From CAG-964 sp902789345 (GTDB lineage Bacteria > Bacillota > Clostridia > Oscillospirales > Acutalibacteraceae): a DNA stretch of 64,000 nucleotides. Location: the NCBI GenBank assembly GCA_052117325.1, contig JBQKJJ010000011.1. One strand, 5' to 3'. Below the pieces are notes generated by a model. It was given only the letters and a program-made list of their open reading frames with translations. It did no database searches and was not told the DNA's origin. Position numbers and translations under genes: made by a program. Positions 16,796 to 26,222 of this stretch are shown in pieces (position 1 is the first letter of the stretch; every line of letters starts with the position of its first letter).

Positions 16796-17278
16796 TTACA
16801 TTTCCTCGTTCTTCTTTAAAATTTCAAGTACCTGGTATTCTACTACTCCTCTAGGTGTTTCTACTGCTACAACATCACCCGGAGCCTTGTCCATCAGCGC
16901 CTCACCTACAGGAGATTCGTCTGAAAGCAAACCCTTTAGCGGGTCGGCCTCGTTTGCGCCAACAATTTTGTATTCTATTTCTTTATTTCTTGCAATATTT
17001 TTTACACGCACTGTAGCACCCGGACGAACCTTTCCGGTATCAATATCCTCAATTACTACTGCGTTTTTAAGCATATTTTCTATTTCAACGATTCTTGACT
17101 CTACTACAGCCTGGTCGTTTTTAGCTTCGTCGTACTCGGCGTTCTCTGACAAGTCGCCGTAAGAACGGGCAATTTCAATTTTTTCTGCAATTTCGTCACG
17201 CTTAGTGGTTTTTAAGAAATCCAGTTCTTTTTCAAGGTTTTCTAAACCCTCTTTTGTCAATCTAACTTCCTTTTGCAT
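16796..17278 (-). CDS. greA: Transcription elongation factor GreA
   Basis: A 160-aa factor that rescues backtracked RNA polymerase by stimulating transcript cleavage. The N-terminal coiled coil carries the acidic tip region (E-I-A-R-S-Y-G-D-L-S-E-N-A-E-Y), and the C-terminal FKBP-like domain ends D-V-V-A-V-E-T-P-R-G-V-V-E-Y. I take the start at 17278: AAAGG abuts an ATG at 17287 with no spacing, whereas the second ATG is about 9 nt away. It is the first gene of the greA-lysS pair. Confidence 0.96.
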   Translation of the reverse strand: MQKEVRLTKEGLENLEKELDFLKTTKRDEIAEKIEIARSYGDLSENAEYDEAKNDQAVVESRIVEIENMLKNAVVIEDIDTGKVRPGATVRVKNIARNKEIEYKIVGANEADPLKGLLSDESPVGEALMDKAPGDVVAVETPRGVVEYQVLEILKKNEEM

Positions 17279-17529
17279 TTGTATCATCCTTTACAGTTTT
17301 ATAGCAAATTACCCTTTGCGTATTCAAATTTAATTTTATCAAACAATATGTGCTATGTCAAGAAATTTTGGCATACTAAGCCGCAAAATTGAGGAAAGTT
17401 TATTTTCATTTTTGCGCGTGCCTAAACTACGCTACTACTTTTTATTTTAAAATATTGCCTCTTTTTAAATATATATGTGATGCTCAATCTGTTTAATTAT
17501 TAACAATACATTAATTATGCACAATAAAT

Positions 17530-17559
17530 TTGACAATTACACAAATAAAATGTTATGAT
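17530..17559 (+). promoter_or_regulatory. Promoter of citrate synthase gene
   Basis: Perfect TTGACA (17530-17535), an 18-bp spacer and TATGAT (17554-17559), 40 bp before the ATG. The rest of the gap 17288-17529 is AT-rich with no gene or clear operator. Confidence 0.7.
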
Positions 17560-17599
17560 TAGTTGTAATTAGAAGTAAATTAAGGAGGCTTAAGCTTGT

Positions 17600-18946
17600 A
17601 TGGATAATTCATATATCAGTGAGCTTACTCAAAAGTGCATTGACAGCAGCACAGTTGACACTGCACTGTACGCAAAGTACGATGTAAAAAAAGGACTTAG
17701 AGATAAAAACGGCGTAGGCGTGCTTGCCGGACTGACAACCATATCCAATGTTATGGCTACAAAAGAGGTAGACGGTGTAAGGGTACCTTGTGCAGGTAAA
17801 TTGCTATTTAGAGGATATTCTATAAAAGACCTTGTAAAAAATTCCGGTAAGGCAGAGCATTTTGGCTTTGAGGAAGCTATGTACCTAATTTTATTTGGTG
17901 AGCTTCCAACAAAGGAGCAGTACAAAAACTTTAAAAAGCTTTTAGGTGAGAGTATGGTACTGCCAAACAGCTTTACAAGAGATGTTATAATGAAAGCACC
18001 AAGTAAGGATATTATGAACTCTATTACAAAAAGTGTTCTTACTTTGGCGGCTTACGACGAAAAAGCGTCTGACATATCACTTGACAATGTACTTGTACAG
18101 TGCATAAAGTTAATTGCGGTATTCCCTATGCTGGCTGTGTATGGCTACCACGCATATAACCACTATGAATGTGACGACAGCCTGTTTATTCACAGACCTG
18201 ACCCTAATTTGTCTACCGCAGAAAATATACTTAGAATGTTAAGACCGGATATGAAATACACAGACCTTGAGGCCAGGGTGCTTGACGCTGCTCTTATTCT
18301 GCATATGGAGCACGGCGGCGGTAACAACTCTACATTTACTACACATGTAGTATCCTCGGCAGGCTCTGACACATACTCGGTAATTGCCGCAGCGTTGTCA
18401 TCACTAAAAGGACCAAAGCACGGCGGCGCAAACCTGAAGGTTGTACAGATGATGAATGACCTTAAGGAAAATGTAACTGACATAACAGACGAAGACCAGG
18501 TAAGGAATTATCTGGAAAAGGTTCTTGCCGGAGAAGCCTTTGACCACAAGGGCTTGATATACGGTATGGGACACGCTATATACTCAGTTTCTGACCCTAG
18601 AGCACAGGTATTCAAAAAATTTGTTCGTGGCTTAGCAGAAGAAAAGCATATGGATAAGGAATTTAAGCTATTCTCTATGATAGAAGAAATGGCTCCTGAA
18701 ATTATTTCCCAAAAGCGTAAAATGTACAAGGGTGTAAGTGCTAATGTAGACTTTTACAGTGGTTTTGTTTACAGTATGCTTGGTATTCCACTTGAGCTTT
18801 ACACACCTATATTTGCTATAGCCAGAATTGTAGGTTGGAGTGCCCACAGGCTTGAAGAGTTGATTAATGTTGACAAAATTATTCGTCCTGCTTACAAGAG
18901 CCTTGTTGTTGAGCGTGAATATATTGACATTGAGGACAGAAAGTAA
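17600..18946 (+). CDS. gltA: Citrate synthase
   Basis: A 448-aa enzyme condensing oxaloacetate and acetyl-CoA to citrate. Catalytic segments are intact: H-M-E-H-G-G-G-N-N-S-T (about 234), G-P-K-H-G-G-A-N (about 273) and G-M-G-H-A-I-Y-S-V-S-D-P-R-A (about 322-335, second catalytic His). The N-terminus is about 60 residues longer than in short bacterial forms. It is monocistronic, with its own promoter and terminator. No aconitase or isocitrate dehydrogenase is in the window, so it probably feeds glutamate synthesis through genes elsewhere. AAGGAGG lies 11 nt before the ATG, slightly far. Confidence 0.96.
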   Translation: MDNSYISELTQKCIDSSTVDTALYAKYDVKKGLRDKNGVGVLAGLTTISNVMATKEVDGVRVPCAGKLLFRGYSIKDLVKNSGKAEHFGFEEAMYLILFGELPTKEQYKNFKKLLGESMVLPNSFTRDVIMKAPSKDIMNSITKSVLTLAAYDEKASDISLDNVLVQCIKLIAVFPMLAVYGYHAYNHYECDDSLFIHRPDPNLSTAENILRMLRPDMKYTDLEARVLDAALILHMEHGGGNNSTFTTHVVSSAGSDTYSVIAAALSSLKGPKHGGANLKVVQMMNDLKENVTDITDEDQVRNYLEKVLAGEAFDHKGLIYGMGHAIYSVSDPRAQVFKKFVRGLAEEKHMDKEFKLFSMIEEMAPEIISQKRKMYKGVSANVDFYSGFVYSMLGIPLELYTPIFAIARIVGWSAHRLEELINVDKIIRPAYKSLVVEREYIDIEDRK

Positions 18947-19019
18947 GTAATATTTTTCATTACCCATATTAGCCTGACACTGCATAGCAAGCAGTTATCA
19001 ACTTAAATAAAATAACCTA

Positions 19020-19058
19020 GCGCCGTTCCCCTACTCAGCCGGGGGCGGCGTTTTTGCT
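19020..19058 (+). terminator. Terminator after citrate synthase
   Basis: GCGCCGTTCCCC pairs with GGGGGCGGCG and is followed by TTTTTGCTTTT. It lies about 75 bp beyond the stop codon. Confidence 0.85.
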
Positions 19059-19096
19059 TTTGGCAAAAAAACATTACTGCTATAAAAATTGTTTTA

Positions 19097-19125
19097 TTGC
19101 ATTAAAGTTTTTACTGTGATATACT
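19097..19125 (+). promoter_or_regulatory. Promoter of AIM24 gene
   Basis: TTGCAT (19097-19102), 17 bp, TATACT (19120-19125), about 30 bp upstream of the ATG at 19156. Confidence 0.6.
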
Positions 19126-19155
19126 TTTGTTAAATACTAAAATATGGAGGTTTTT

Positions 19156-19830
19156 ATGAGGTACAACATTGAGGGCGGTAGTTTGCCGATAGTAGAGGTA
19201 AACCTGGACCCAAACGAAACTATTGTTACACAGGGCGGAGGCATGATCTGGATGTCTCCTAACCTAAAAATGGAAACATCATCCGGCGGACTTGGTAAGG
19301 CATTCAGTAAAATGTTCAGCGGTGAGTCAATTTTCCAAAACCGTTATACTGCTATGGGGGGACCAGGCTTCATTACACTTGCTTCCTCTTTCCCGGGATC
19401 AATTCTTAAATTCGATATTTCACCTAATGCACCTATGGTTGTGCAAAAATCCGGCTTTTTGGCAAGCTCGGCAGGAGTAGAGCTTTCAATATTCTTTAAC
19501 AGAAAGTTTGGCGCCGGCTTCTTTGGCGGTGAGGGCTTTATTATGCAGAAGCTTTCAGGACAGGGCATTGCTTTCGTAGAAATTGACGGTTACTGCAAGC
19601 AGTACACACTTGGTCCCGGACAACAGCTTATTGTGGACACCGGTAACCTGGCTGCAATGGACGCAACCTGTTCTATGGATATTCAAAAGGTACCTGGCGT
19701 TAAAAATATGCTGCTTGGCGGTGAGGGACTTTTCAATACTGTTGTTACCGGTCCGGGCAGAGTATTCCTACAGTCACACCCTATTTCAACTGTTGCGGCA
19801 GCAATTCGTCCATTTATTGCAACAAACTAA
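19156..19830 (+). CDS. AIM24 family protein
   Basis: A 224-aa member of the AIM24/TIGR00266 family: glycine-rich beta-strand repeats such as E-T-I-V-T-Q-G-G-G-M-I-W-M, G-F-I-T-L-A-S-S-F-P-G and G-E-G-L-F-N-T-V-V-T-G-P-G-R-V. The fold resembles a double beta-helix. The eukaryotic homologue sits in mitochondria; the bacterial role is unknown. The start is 19156, because GGAGG at 19146-19150 overlaps an earlier in-frame ATG at 19144. A 58-aa membrane protein gene follows after 20 bp and the two share a terminator. Confidence 0.85.
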   Translation: MRYNIEGGSLPIVEVNLDPNETIVTQGGGMIWMSPNLKMETSSGGLGKAFSKMFSGESIFQNRYTAMGGPGFITLASSFPGSILKFDISPNAPMVVQKSGFLASSAGVELSIFFNRKFGAGFFGGEGFIMQKLSGQGIAFVEIDGYCKQYTLGPGQQLIVDTGNLAAMDATCSMDIQKVPGVKNMLLGGEGLFNTVVTGPGRVFLQSHPISTVAAAIRPFIATN

Positions 19831-19850
19831 TTGGATTACAAGGTGAGCAT

Positions 19851-20027
19851 ATGTTAAAAGATAAGAACAACAACGAAAAGCCCCAGCTAACAGATGAACA
19901 GCTAAAGGAAAATCAGGAAAAGCTGGATCAATACGACCGCATACTAAAGGTAACAGCAGTAGCACTTGCAATACTGTTTGGCATTATAGTGTGCATTGTG
20001 GCGGTTCTTATTGCAAACAACAGCTAA
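19851..20027 (+). CDS. Small single-span membrane protein, 58 aa
   Basis: ATG 19851 to TAA 20025-20027, preceded by AAGGTGAG at good spacing. Residues 1-32 are charged and Asn/Gln/Lys-rich with a D-E-Q-L-K-E-N-Q-E-K-L-D-Q helix, and residues 33-55 form one hydrophobic span, ending A-N-N-S. It follows the AIM24 gene by 20 bp and precedes their common terminator, so co-expression is very likely. I do not recognise the family. The strong ribosome site, clean N-in tail-span layout and operon position argue it is real despite its size. Confidence 0.75.
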   Translation: MLKDKNNNEKPQLTDEQLKENQEKLDQYDRILKVTAVALAILFGIIVCIVAVLIANNS

Positions 20028-20048
20028 CTGAAATTTAATACAAAAAGC

Positions 20049-20096
20049 AACGGCGTACAGCCCCACCTGTTTGGTAAAGGCTGTACGCCGTTTTTT
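20049..20096. terminator. Shared bidirectional terminator
   Basis: AACGGCGTACAGCC and GGCTGTACGCCGTT form a 14-bp perfect stem followed by T7 in the rightward direction. It separates the AIM24 operon from the convergent ABC permease gene. Confidence 0.9.
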
Positions 20097-20119
20097 TATT
20101 TTAATTGCTTTTTAAACTG

Positions 20120-23100
20120 TTATTCAATACTTTTTAGTGACTCTACCATACTTATTGCATTAATTTTAAAATACATAACGAAATTAACAATTAACGCAAA
20201 CAGCGCCGTAAATGCCGAAGCATAAACAAAGCTTAGCCAGCTTACTGTTCTGCCGAACATTACTGTGTCAACTTCTGCGGTAGATATAATAAAGTTGGTT
20301 AGGAATACACCCAAAACAAGTCCTACCAAAATGCCCACAATAGTTAAAACAATATTTTCACGGTACACATATGCGCTTGTTTCTCTGTTGTAGAAGCCCA
20401 ATACCTTTATGGTGGCAATTTCACGCACTCGCTCTGCTATGTTGATGTTGGTTAGATTATACAGCACCACAAATGCCAAAGCTGCGGCACATATTATCAT
20501 AACATAAACTATAACATTAAGGTTGTTGAGCATATCGCTAACCTTGTCTATATTGCCGCTTAAAAAGCTTACGCCTGTAACATCGTCACGCTTTAAAAGT
20601 TTTGTGCCAAAATCGTCTTCCTTTTCAACATCCATACTGTGCTTTTCTATAATAACATTGTAGGACGGGTCTTCTTTATAAATTTCTTTATAATATTCAG
20701 GCGTCATATAGATATAGTTGTTAATGTGGTTTTCGCAAATACCGTTAATTTTTACCGTATAATCCTTGTTTTCGTAGGTATAGGTAATGGTATCGCCTAC
20801 TGAAAGATTAAGAATATTTGCTATTTTTTCAGTTAATATAATGCCGTTGTTGCTTAGCTTCAGCTTTTCGCCGCTAATGCGTGTGTGCAGGTCTATAAGC
20901 TTATCAATTTGGCTGACATCTTCAATAGTATATACAGATATTTGATACTGCTTGTCTGCCTTGTCTGTTACCTTGCCGGTGTGGTAGTTAAACCTTTGTG
21001 CCGCTTCTACATCATTATAATTTTCCACAAAGCTGTACAACTCCTGCTGTTGCTCGTCTGTAATGTTGTCCTTTGGCACAATAACACCGCTGTACTTTAT
21101 AACATCGCCAAACTGCTGTGTAATAACTGCATTAATGGAATCTTTTAGTCCAAACGCCGCTACAATTAAGGCGGTACAGCCTGCCACGCCTAAGACGGTC
21201 ATTAAAAATCTTGACTTATACCTAAAAATATTTCTTGCCGTTACCTTTGAGGTAAAGCCTATATGATTCCACACAAAGCCGATACGCTCCAGCAGTATTC
21301 TTTTACCCGGCCGTGGCGCTTTTGGCCGCATTAGTTTTGACGGCTCTACCCGCATTAAACCATAGCCTACAAACAAAACAACGCCGCAGGTGCAAATAAT
21401 TGAGGCGATAGAGCCTATTACCATACTTGACCACGGAATAGCAAGCTCCATATCCGGCAGCTTGTATAGCAGCTTGTAGGTGTTAAAGATTACTGCCGGC
21501 AGTGTAAATACACCTGCCACACAGCCTACAACACTGCCTATTATTGCAGCTGTAGAGGAGTAAATAAAATATTTGCTGAGAATACTTACCGAAGAATAGC
21601 CCAGTGCCTTTAATGTACCTATTTCTGTGCGGCGCTCCTCTAATAAGCGTGACATAGTAGTTAGGCACACTAAAACCGCTACTGCCAAAAAGAACAGCGG
21701 GAACACCATAGCTATGGCGTCTACACTTTGAGTATCGTCATAATACGAGCCGTAGCCGTCAAGGTCTTGTCTTGTGGTTACATACCACCGTGGCGAAGAA
21801 ATTTTGTCAAGCTGTGCTTGTGCGTCATTAAGCTTTTTCTGCGCCTCCTCCAGTTTTTTCTGTGCTGTTTCTTTATTTTTGTCCAGTTCTTTTTGTGCAT
21901 CGCTAAGCTTTTTATCGGTAGAATCCTTTGTATCTGCCAACTGCTTTCTGCCTTGCTTTACCTGCTGCTTGCCTGTTGTAATAGAGGACTGTGCTTTGTC
22001 AAGCTTTTGCTTGCCCTCTTTTTTTGCGGCATCAAACTGACTTTTGGCTGTGGCAAGTTGCTGTTGTGCAGAATCAATTTGTGCCTGTGCGGAATCTATT
22101 TCCGACTGACCATCTGTCTTTGACTGCTCCAGCTGTGCCTTTGCCGTGTCAAGCTGTGCCTTTGCCTGTTCCAGCTGTTCTTCGCCGTCAGCGAGCTGTT
22201 GCTGACCGTTTTGCAGCTGTGTTTTATAGGACTGAACCAGAGTGCTAAGGTCATTTATCTGTTTTTTATATTTTTCCTTAGCTTCACTGTCTTGGCATAG
22301 GTTTAAAAGTTCTGTAAGGTTATTAAGATTCGTCTGAACATCATCAAGTAAGGGCGTGTATGTATTTATTTTTTCCTCTGCTTGAGGTTTAGTAACCTGA
22401 TAAAACTCCTTATACTGTGCGTCGTACTGTGTTTGTGCTGTTTTCAGCTGAGTTTCAGCCTGTGAAATGCTTGTGGAATATGTATTTTTGGCAGTGGCAA
22501 GCTGTCCTTTTGCCTCCTGCAAAAGCAGTTCCTTTGAATTAATTTCATTTTGAGCCGCTAAAATTTCCTCATAATAGGTTGTAATTGAATACGGAAGCTG
22601 GCTTTCGCCCTTTGTAAGCTTTTCCTCTGTATCGTCCAGCTTTTTCTGTGCCTGTGCCGTTTGGGTGGCAAGCTCTGTTTTGCCGCTGTCAATTTTATTC
22701 TGTGCGTCATTAAGCTTTTTCTCAACAGCCGCCGCTTCACTGGCATACTCTACCTCGCCGTCACGCAGCTTATCCTTTGCCGGCTCTACAACCTCCTGCC
22801 TAAAGACATCCAAACGGTCGTTAGCAACATTCTCCAGTTTATCTGCTATACGGTCAACACCTTTTTTATATTCGTCTGTAAAAGGAGATACTTCACTGCT
22901 TGTATATTCTGTGCTTACAAAAACCTGTGTGTACCTGTCGGACTTAAATTCCTCTGGGTTTAAGTATGCACTGTAGGAAACCTCTCCTGTTCCTATAGTT
23001 GTAGTGCCATGGTCGTAGGACATATAAAGGGGCGACTCAACTACACCTACTACGGTGTATTCCCGGCTTTTCAGCATATCGTCTACATTGGTATCCCCGG

Positions 23101-23548
23101 CGTACTGCTGAATTTTTATGGTGTCGCCTACACTGTAGGTAAAATTTTTCTCTACAGCAATTTCACCGGATTTTTCAGGGAGTCTGCCGTCTGTAACATT
23201 CAGCTTGTTCATACTGTTGTCAATAGAGTGCAGTCTGTACACCTCGGCGCTTTTGTCGGTGTCAACCATAACATCAAGCATATAGCCTGCCGCCACCTTG
23301 GTTACACCGTTTACTTCTTCCATAGCTTTAATGTCGTTTTTATCAAAGCCTACTGTTGAAACCAGGCGTATATCCATAAGGTTGCTGTCAAGGCAATATT
23401 TTTCGGCAGTTTTTAGCATTGTAGGGCTTGCGCCCTTAACTCCTGCAAAAAAGCCTACTCCCAACGCCACTATAGCAAGTATTGATAAAAAACGGCCCTT
23501 GCTCTGCCAAATTTCTCTGAATATATTTTTCCATAAAGTTGGCGTCAT
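20120..23548 (-). CDS. FtsX-like ABC permease with long extracellular coiled coil
   Basis: An 1142-aa permease. A first membrane span near 18-40 is followed by an external MacB-type periplasmic-core-like domain (about 45-240) and then about 350 residues (about 245-595) of heptad-rich Q/K/E/A coiled coil. A cluster of FtsX spans (about 615-750), a second external domain (about 790-1010) and three C-terminal spans complete it. Two FtsX domains in one chain are known for large Gram-positive exporters or mechanotransmission systems (MacB/BceB superfamily). It pairs with the ATPase 22 bp upstream. Substrate unknown; the coiled coil may contact cell-wall enzymes or act as an adhesin-like spacer. 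Confidence 0.88.
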   Translation of the reverse strand: MTPTLWKNIFREIWQSKGRFLSILAIVALGVGFFAGVKGASPTMLKTAEKYCLDSNLMDIRLVSTVGFDKNDIKAMEEVNGVTKVAAGYMLDVMVDTDKSAEVYRLHSIDNSMNKLNVTDGRLPEKSGEIAVEKNFTYSVGDTIKIQQYAGDTNVDDMLKSREYTVVGVVESPLYMSYDHGTTTIGTGEVSYSAYLNPEEFKSDRYTQVFVSTEYTSSEVSPFTDEYKKGVDRIADKLENVANDRLDVFRQEVVEPAKDKLRDGEVEYASEAAAVEKKLNDAQNKIDSGKTELATQTAQAQKKLDDTEEKLTKGESQLPYSITTYYEEILAAQNEINSKELLLQEAKGQLATAKNTYSTSISQAETQLKTAQTQYDAQYKEFYQVTKPQAEEKINTYTPLLDDVQTNLNNLTELLNLCQDSEAKEKYKKQINDLSTLVQSYKTQLQNGQQQLADGEEQLEQAKAQLDTAKAQLEQSKTDGQSEIDSAQAQIDSAQQQLATAKSQFDAAKKEGKQKLDKAQSSITTGKQQVKQGRKQLADTKDSTDKKLSDAQKELDKNKETAQKKLEEAQKKLNDAQAQLDKISSPRWYVTTRQDLDGYGSYYDDTQSVDAIAMVFPLFFLAVAVLVCLTTMSRLLEERRTEIGTLKALGYSSVSILSKYFIYSSTAAIIGSVVGCVAGVFTLPAVIFNTYKLLYKLPDMELAIPWSSMVIGSIASIICTCGVVLFVGYGLMRVEPSKLMRPKAPRPGKRILLERIGFVWNHIGFTSKVTARNIFRYKSRFLMTVLGVAGCTALIVAAFGLKDSINAVITQQFGDVIKYSGVIVPKDNITDEQQQELYSFVENYNDVEAAQRFNYHTGKVTDKADKQYQISVYTIEDVSQIDKLIDLHTRISGEKLKLSNNGIILTEKIANILNLSVGDTITYTYENKDYTVKINGICENHINNYIYMTPEYYKEIYKEDPSYNVIIEKHSMDVEKEDDFGTKLLKRDDVTGVSFLSGNIDKVSDMLNNLNVIVYVMIICAAALAFVVLYNLTNINIAERVREIATIKVLGFYNRETSAYVYRENIVLTIVGILVGLVLGVFLTNFIISTAEVDTVMFGRTVSWLSFVYASAFTALFALIVNFVMYFKINAISMVESLKSIE

Positions 23549-23570
23549 TTACTTCACCACCTTCTATATG

Positions 23571-24272
23571 CTACCACTCAATATTTTCTACAGCTATAGG
23601 GCTGTGGTTTATAACATTGCTTACGGTTTTTCCACTTTTCATTGTAATTACCCTATGTGCCATAGGGGTAATGGCGGAATTGTGAGTAATTAAAACCACT
23701 GTCATACCCTCTTTTTCACAGGTGGTTTGCAGCAGCTTTAAAATAGCCTTGCCCGTTTTGTAGTCCAGTGCACCTGTTGGCTCGTCACACAAAAGCAGTG
23801 CCGGCCTTTTTGCCAAGGCTCTGGCAATAGAAACCCTTTGCTGTTCACCGCCGGAAAGCTGTGCCGGGAAATTATCCATACGGTCGGCAAGTCCTACACT
23901 GCGCAGTGCCTCCTCAGGCGACATTGCGTCTTTGCATAATTGCGTTGCAAGCTCTATATTTTCTTTAGCTGTTAAATTAGGAATAAGGTTATAAAACTGA
24001 AATACAAAGCCTATGTCCCGCCTGCGGTAGCTTATCAGCTGTTTTTTGCTGTAGCGGCTTATGTCCCTGTTGTTTACAATAATTGTTCCGCCGGAGCAGT
24101 TATCCATACCTCCCAACATATTCAGTACCGTGGTTTTGCCTGCACCCGATGAACCTACTACTACAACAAATTCTCCTTTTTCAATACAAAAATTAACGCC
24201 GTCTACAGCGTTAATGCTTACCTCGCCCATTTTATATGTTTTATATACATCCTTAAATTCCACAAAAGCCAT
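23571..24272 (-). CDS. ABC transporter ATPase (LolD/MacB type)
   Basis: A 233-aa nucleotide-binding subunit. Walker A G-S-S-G-A-G-K-T-T (about 40-48), Q-loop in F-V-F-Q-F-Y-N-L-I-P, signature L-S-G-G-E-Q-Q-R-V (about 139-147), Walker B L-L-L-C-D-E-P-T-G-A-L-D and the switch H in V-L-I-T-H-N are all present. It powers the adjacent giant FtsX-like permease. It follows birA by 39 bp, so it may be read from the coaX-birA promoter. Confidence 0.93.
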   Translation of the reverse strand: MAFVEFKDVYKTYKMGEVSINAVDGVNFCIEKGEFVVVVGSSGAGKTTVLNMLGGMDNCSGGTIIVNNRDISRYSKKQLISYRRRDIGFVFQFYNLIPNLTAKENIELATQLCKDAMSPEEALRSVGLADRMDNFPAQLSGGEQQRVSIARALAKRPALLLCDEPTGALDYKTGKAILKLLQTTCEKEGMTVVLITHNSAITPMAHRVITMKSGKTVSNVINHSPIAVENIEW

Positions 24273-24311
24273 ATATCCACCTCTTTATATAAAATGCTGT
24301 TTACACCTTAC

Positions 24312-25295
24312 TTAATAAATTCCCTGCACTGTTACCTCTCCGGAATTTACTGCAACGGTACTGCCGTTATCCAGCTTAACATTTAGGTCGCCGTGGTCGC
24401 CTATTGACACAGCCTCGCCTTCAAAGGTGCTGTTGCCTCTAACCACCTTTACACGCCTGCCTATAGTTGCACACAAGCCGGTGTACTGCGGCAAAATTCC
24501 CTTTTCAAGGTCTGTTAGGTACAGGTCAATATAATGCTCCACATACTTCAGCACAGTTTTAAACAGCTCTGCCCTGTTTATATCACTGCCTGTTTCTATA
24601 GCCAGCGAGGTTGCTTTACTGCGTATTTCAGGGGCAAACTCCTTTGTGTTTACATTAATGCCAATACCTACCACAGCATAGTCTATTCTGTTATCCTCTG
24701 CCGTCATTTCCGTAAGAATACCGCATATTTTTTTATTGCCTATAATAACATCATTTGGCCACTTTATAAGGGCGTTAAGCCCTGTATACTGCCTTATTGC
24801 CATACACACGCCCAGGCCTGCCGCAAGGGTTATGCCTGCCACCTTGCTGGGCGGAAGCTGTGGACGAAGCAAAAAGCTAAACCAAATGCCTGTGCCTGGC
24901 GGTGAGTTCCACACTCTGCCTAACCTGCCCTTGCCTGTAAACTGCTGTTCGGCCACTACTACAGTACCGTGAGGGGCGTCCTGTGCCGCCAGCCTTTTAA
25001 CCTCTTGGTTAGTGGAGTCTACACTTTGCAAAAAAACAAGCCTTTTGCCTAAAACCTTTGTCTGTAGTCCCTCTTCAAGCTCCATTGCGTTAAGCACGCC
25101 TGTACTGTTAATAAGCTTGTAGCCCTTGTTTGTTACAGAATCTATTTCATAGCCCTCGCTTCTAAGAGCCTTTATATATTTCCAAATTGCAGACCGTGTA
25201 ATACCCATTCGTTTGGAAAGCTCTTCGCCGCTTATGTAGTCGTTACTGCCTTTTAACAGCAGTAAAACCTTATCCTTTGCAGAATTTTCTTTCAT
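24312..25295 (-). CDS. birA: Biotin protein ligase / biotin operon repressor
   Basis: A 327-aa bifunctional BirA. Residues 1-65 form a winged helix (L-S-K-R-M-G-I-T-R-S-A-I-W-K-Y-I-K-A-L), and the catalytic domain (about 75-250) has the biotinoyl-AMP loop G-R-L-G-R-V-W and K-W-P-N-D-V. A C-terminal SH3-like domain ends the protein. It attaches biotin to carboxylases and, with the DNA-binding domain, probably represses biotin genes. No biotin genes or BirA operator are visible here. The start at 25295 has GGAGGACA at ideal distance. It is downstream of coaX by 59 bp. Confidence 0.95.
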   Translation of the reverse strand: MKENSAKDKVLLLLKGSNDYISGEELSKRMGITRSAIWKYIKALRSEGYEIDSVTNKGYKLINSTGVLNAMELEEGLQTKVLGKRLVFLQSVDSTNQEVKRLAAQDAPHGTVVVAEQQFTGKGRLGRVWNSPPGTGIWFSFLLRPQLPPSKVAGITLAAGLGVCMAIRQYTGLNALIKWPNDVIIGNKKICGILTEMTAEDNRIDYAVVGIGINVNTKEFAPEIRSKATSLAIETGSDINRAELFKTVLKYVEHYIDLYLTDLEKGILPQYTGLCATIGRRVKVVRGNSTFEGEAVSIGDHGDLNVKLDNGSTVAVNSGEVTVQGIY

Positions 25296-25354
25296 AATTG
25301 TCCTCCAACCTAAAAATGGCAGCAAACCGCCTTAACCGCCTGCCGCCACAATTA

Positions 25355-26125
25355 TTATTTATTTTTATCGTATATTATTCTTAAGCCCTTTAGCAAAAGG
25401 TCGTTATCTATAATAATATCCTTGTGCTTACAGTACGGCATAATACTTGGTGCTATACCGCCTGTGGCAATAACCGTAGCCTTTTCGCCAAGCTCTTGCT
25501 CCATATTGTCTATAATACCGTCTACCATAGCGGCACTGCCGTAAACCGCACCGCTTTTCATACAGTCTACAGTGTTGGTGCCTATTATTTTTTTAGGGGG
25601 TTCAAGGCTTATTTTAGGCAGCTGCGAGGTTCTGGCCGTAAGGCTTTCCTGGCACACCATAATCCCCGGTATAATCATACCGCCTATATATGTCTTGTTT
25701 TTATCTATTACCGACACTGTTGTGGCCGTGCCCATATCAAACACAATGGCAGGCAGCTTGTACTGCTGTATGGTAGCCACTGCGTCTACTACCAGGTCGC
25801 TTCCGGCTTGCTTTGGGTTATCCAGCGCTATATTAAGCCCTGTTTTTACACCGGGGCCTACCACCATTGTGTCAAGCCCTGCCGTAATTTTAACCGCCTC
25901 TTTCATTACAGAAGTAAGGGGCGGCACAACAGAGGAAATTATACTGCCGTTAAGCCTGCCCTTGTCAATATTGTTTAAGCTGAGCATACTGTTTATCTCT
26001 ACAGCGTATTGCCAGCTTGTGCGGCTAATATCGGTTTTTATTCTGAACAAAGCCTCCACATTGTGGTTATGGTCAACACAGCCTAATACAATATTTGTAT
26101 TGCCTATATCAAGTGCTAAAATCAT
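25355..26125 (-). CDS. coaX: Type III pantothenate kinase
   Basis: A 256-aa enzyme that phosphorylates pantothenate with ATP, the first step of CoA synthesis. The N-terminal phosphate-binding motif D-I-G-N-T-N-I (residues 5-11), G-P-G-V-K-T-G-L and the D-M-G-T-A-T-T motif are typical of the type III family. The canonical start M-I-L-A-L-D-I-G-N-T-N is at 26125; a longer reading to 26158 adds a non-conserved extension. It is divergent from coaBC, the next enzymes of the pathway. Confidence 0.96.
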   Translation of the reverse strand: MILALDIGNTNIVLGCVDHNHNVEALFRIKTDISRTSWQYAVEINSMLSLNNIDKGRLNGSIISSVVPPLTSVMKEAVKITAGLDTMVVGPGVKTGLNIALDNPKQAGSDLVVDAVATIQQYKLPAIVFDMGTATTVSVIDKNKTYIGGMIIPGIMVCQESLTARTSQLPKISLEPPKKIIGTNTVDCMKSGAVYGSAAMVDGIIDNMEQELGEKATVIATGGIAPSIMPYCKHKDIIIDNDLLLKGLRIIYDKNK

Positions 26126-26173
26126 TTTATCAATCCATTCATTGTCACAAAGAAACATATTTTATGATTATTT

Positions 26174-26203
26174 ATTATACACTTTTCAGCTATGTTTTTG
26201 CAA
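26174..26203 (-). promoter_or_regulatory. Promoter of coaX-birA
   Basis: On the minus strand TTGCAA (26198-26203), 18 bp, TATAAT (26174-26179). It faces away from the coaBC promoter in the same 158-bp gap. Confidence 0.65.
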
Positions 26204-26222
26204 GTATTTTGTATACATTTGC

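Noticed and set aside
17279..17599. Possible T-box or other riboswitch before greA-lysS or citrate synthase
   Set aside because: No T-box sequence, antiterminator or specifier structure visible; only a normal promoter before citrate synthase.
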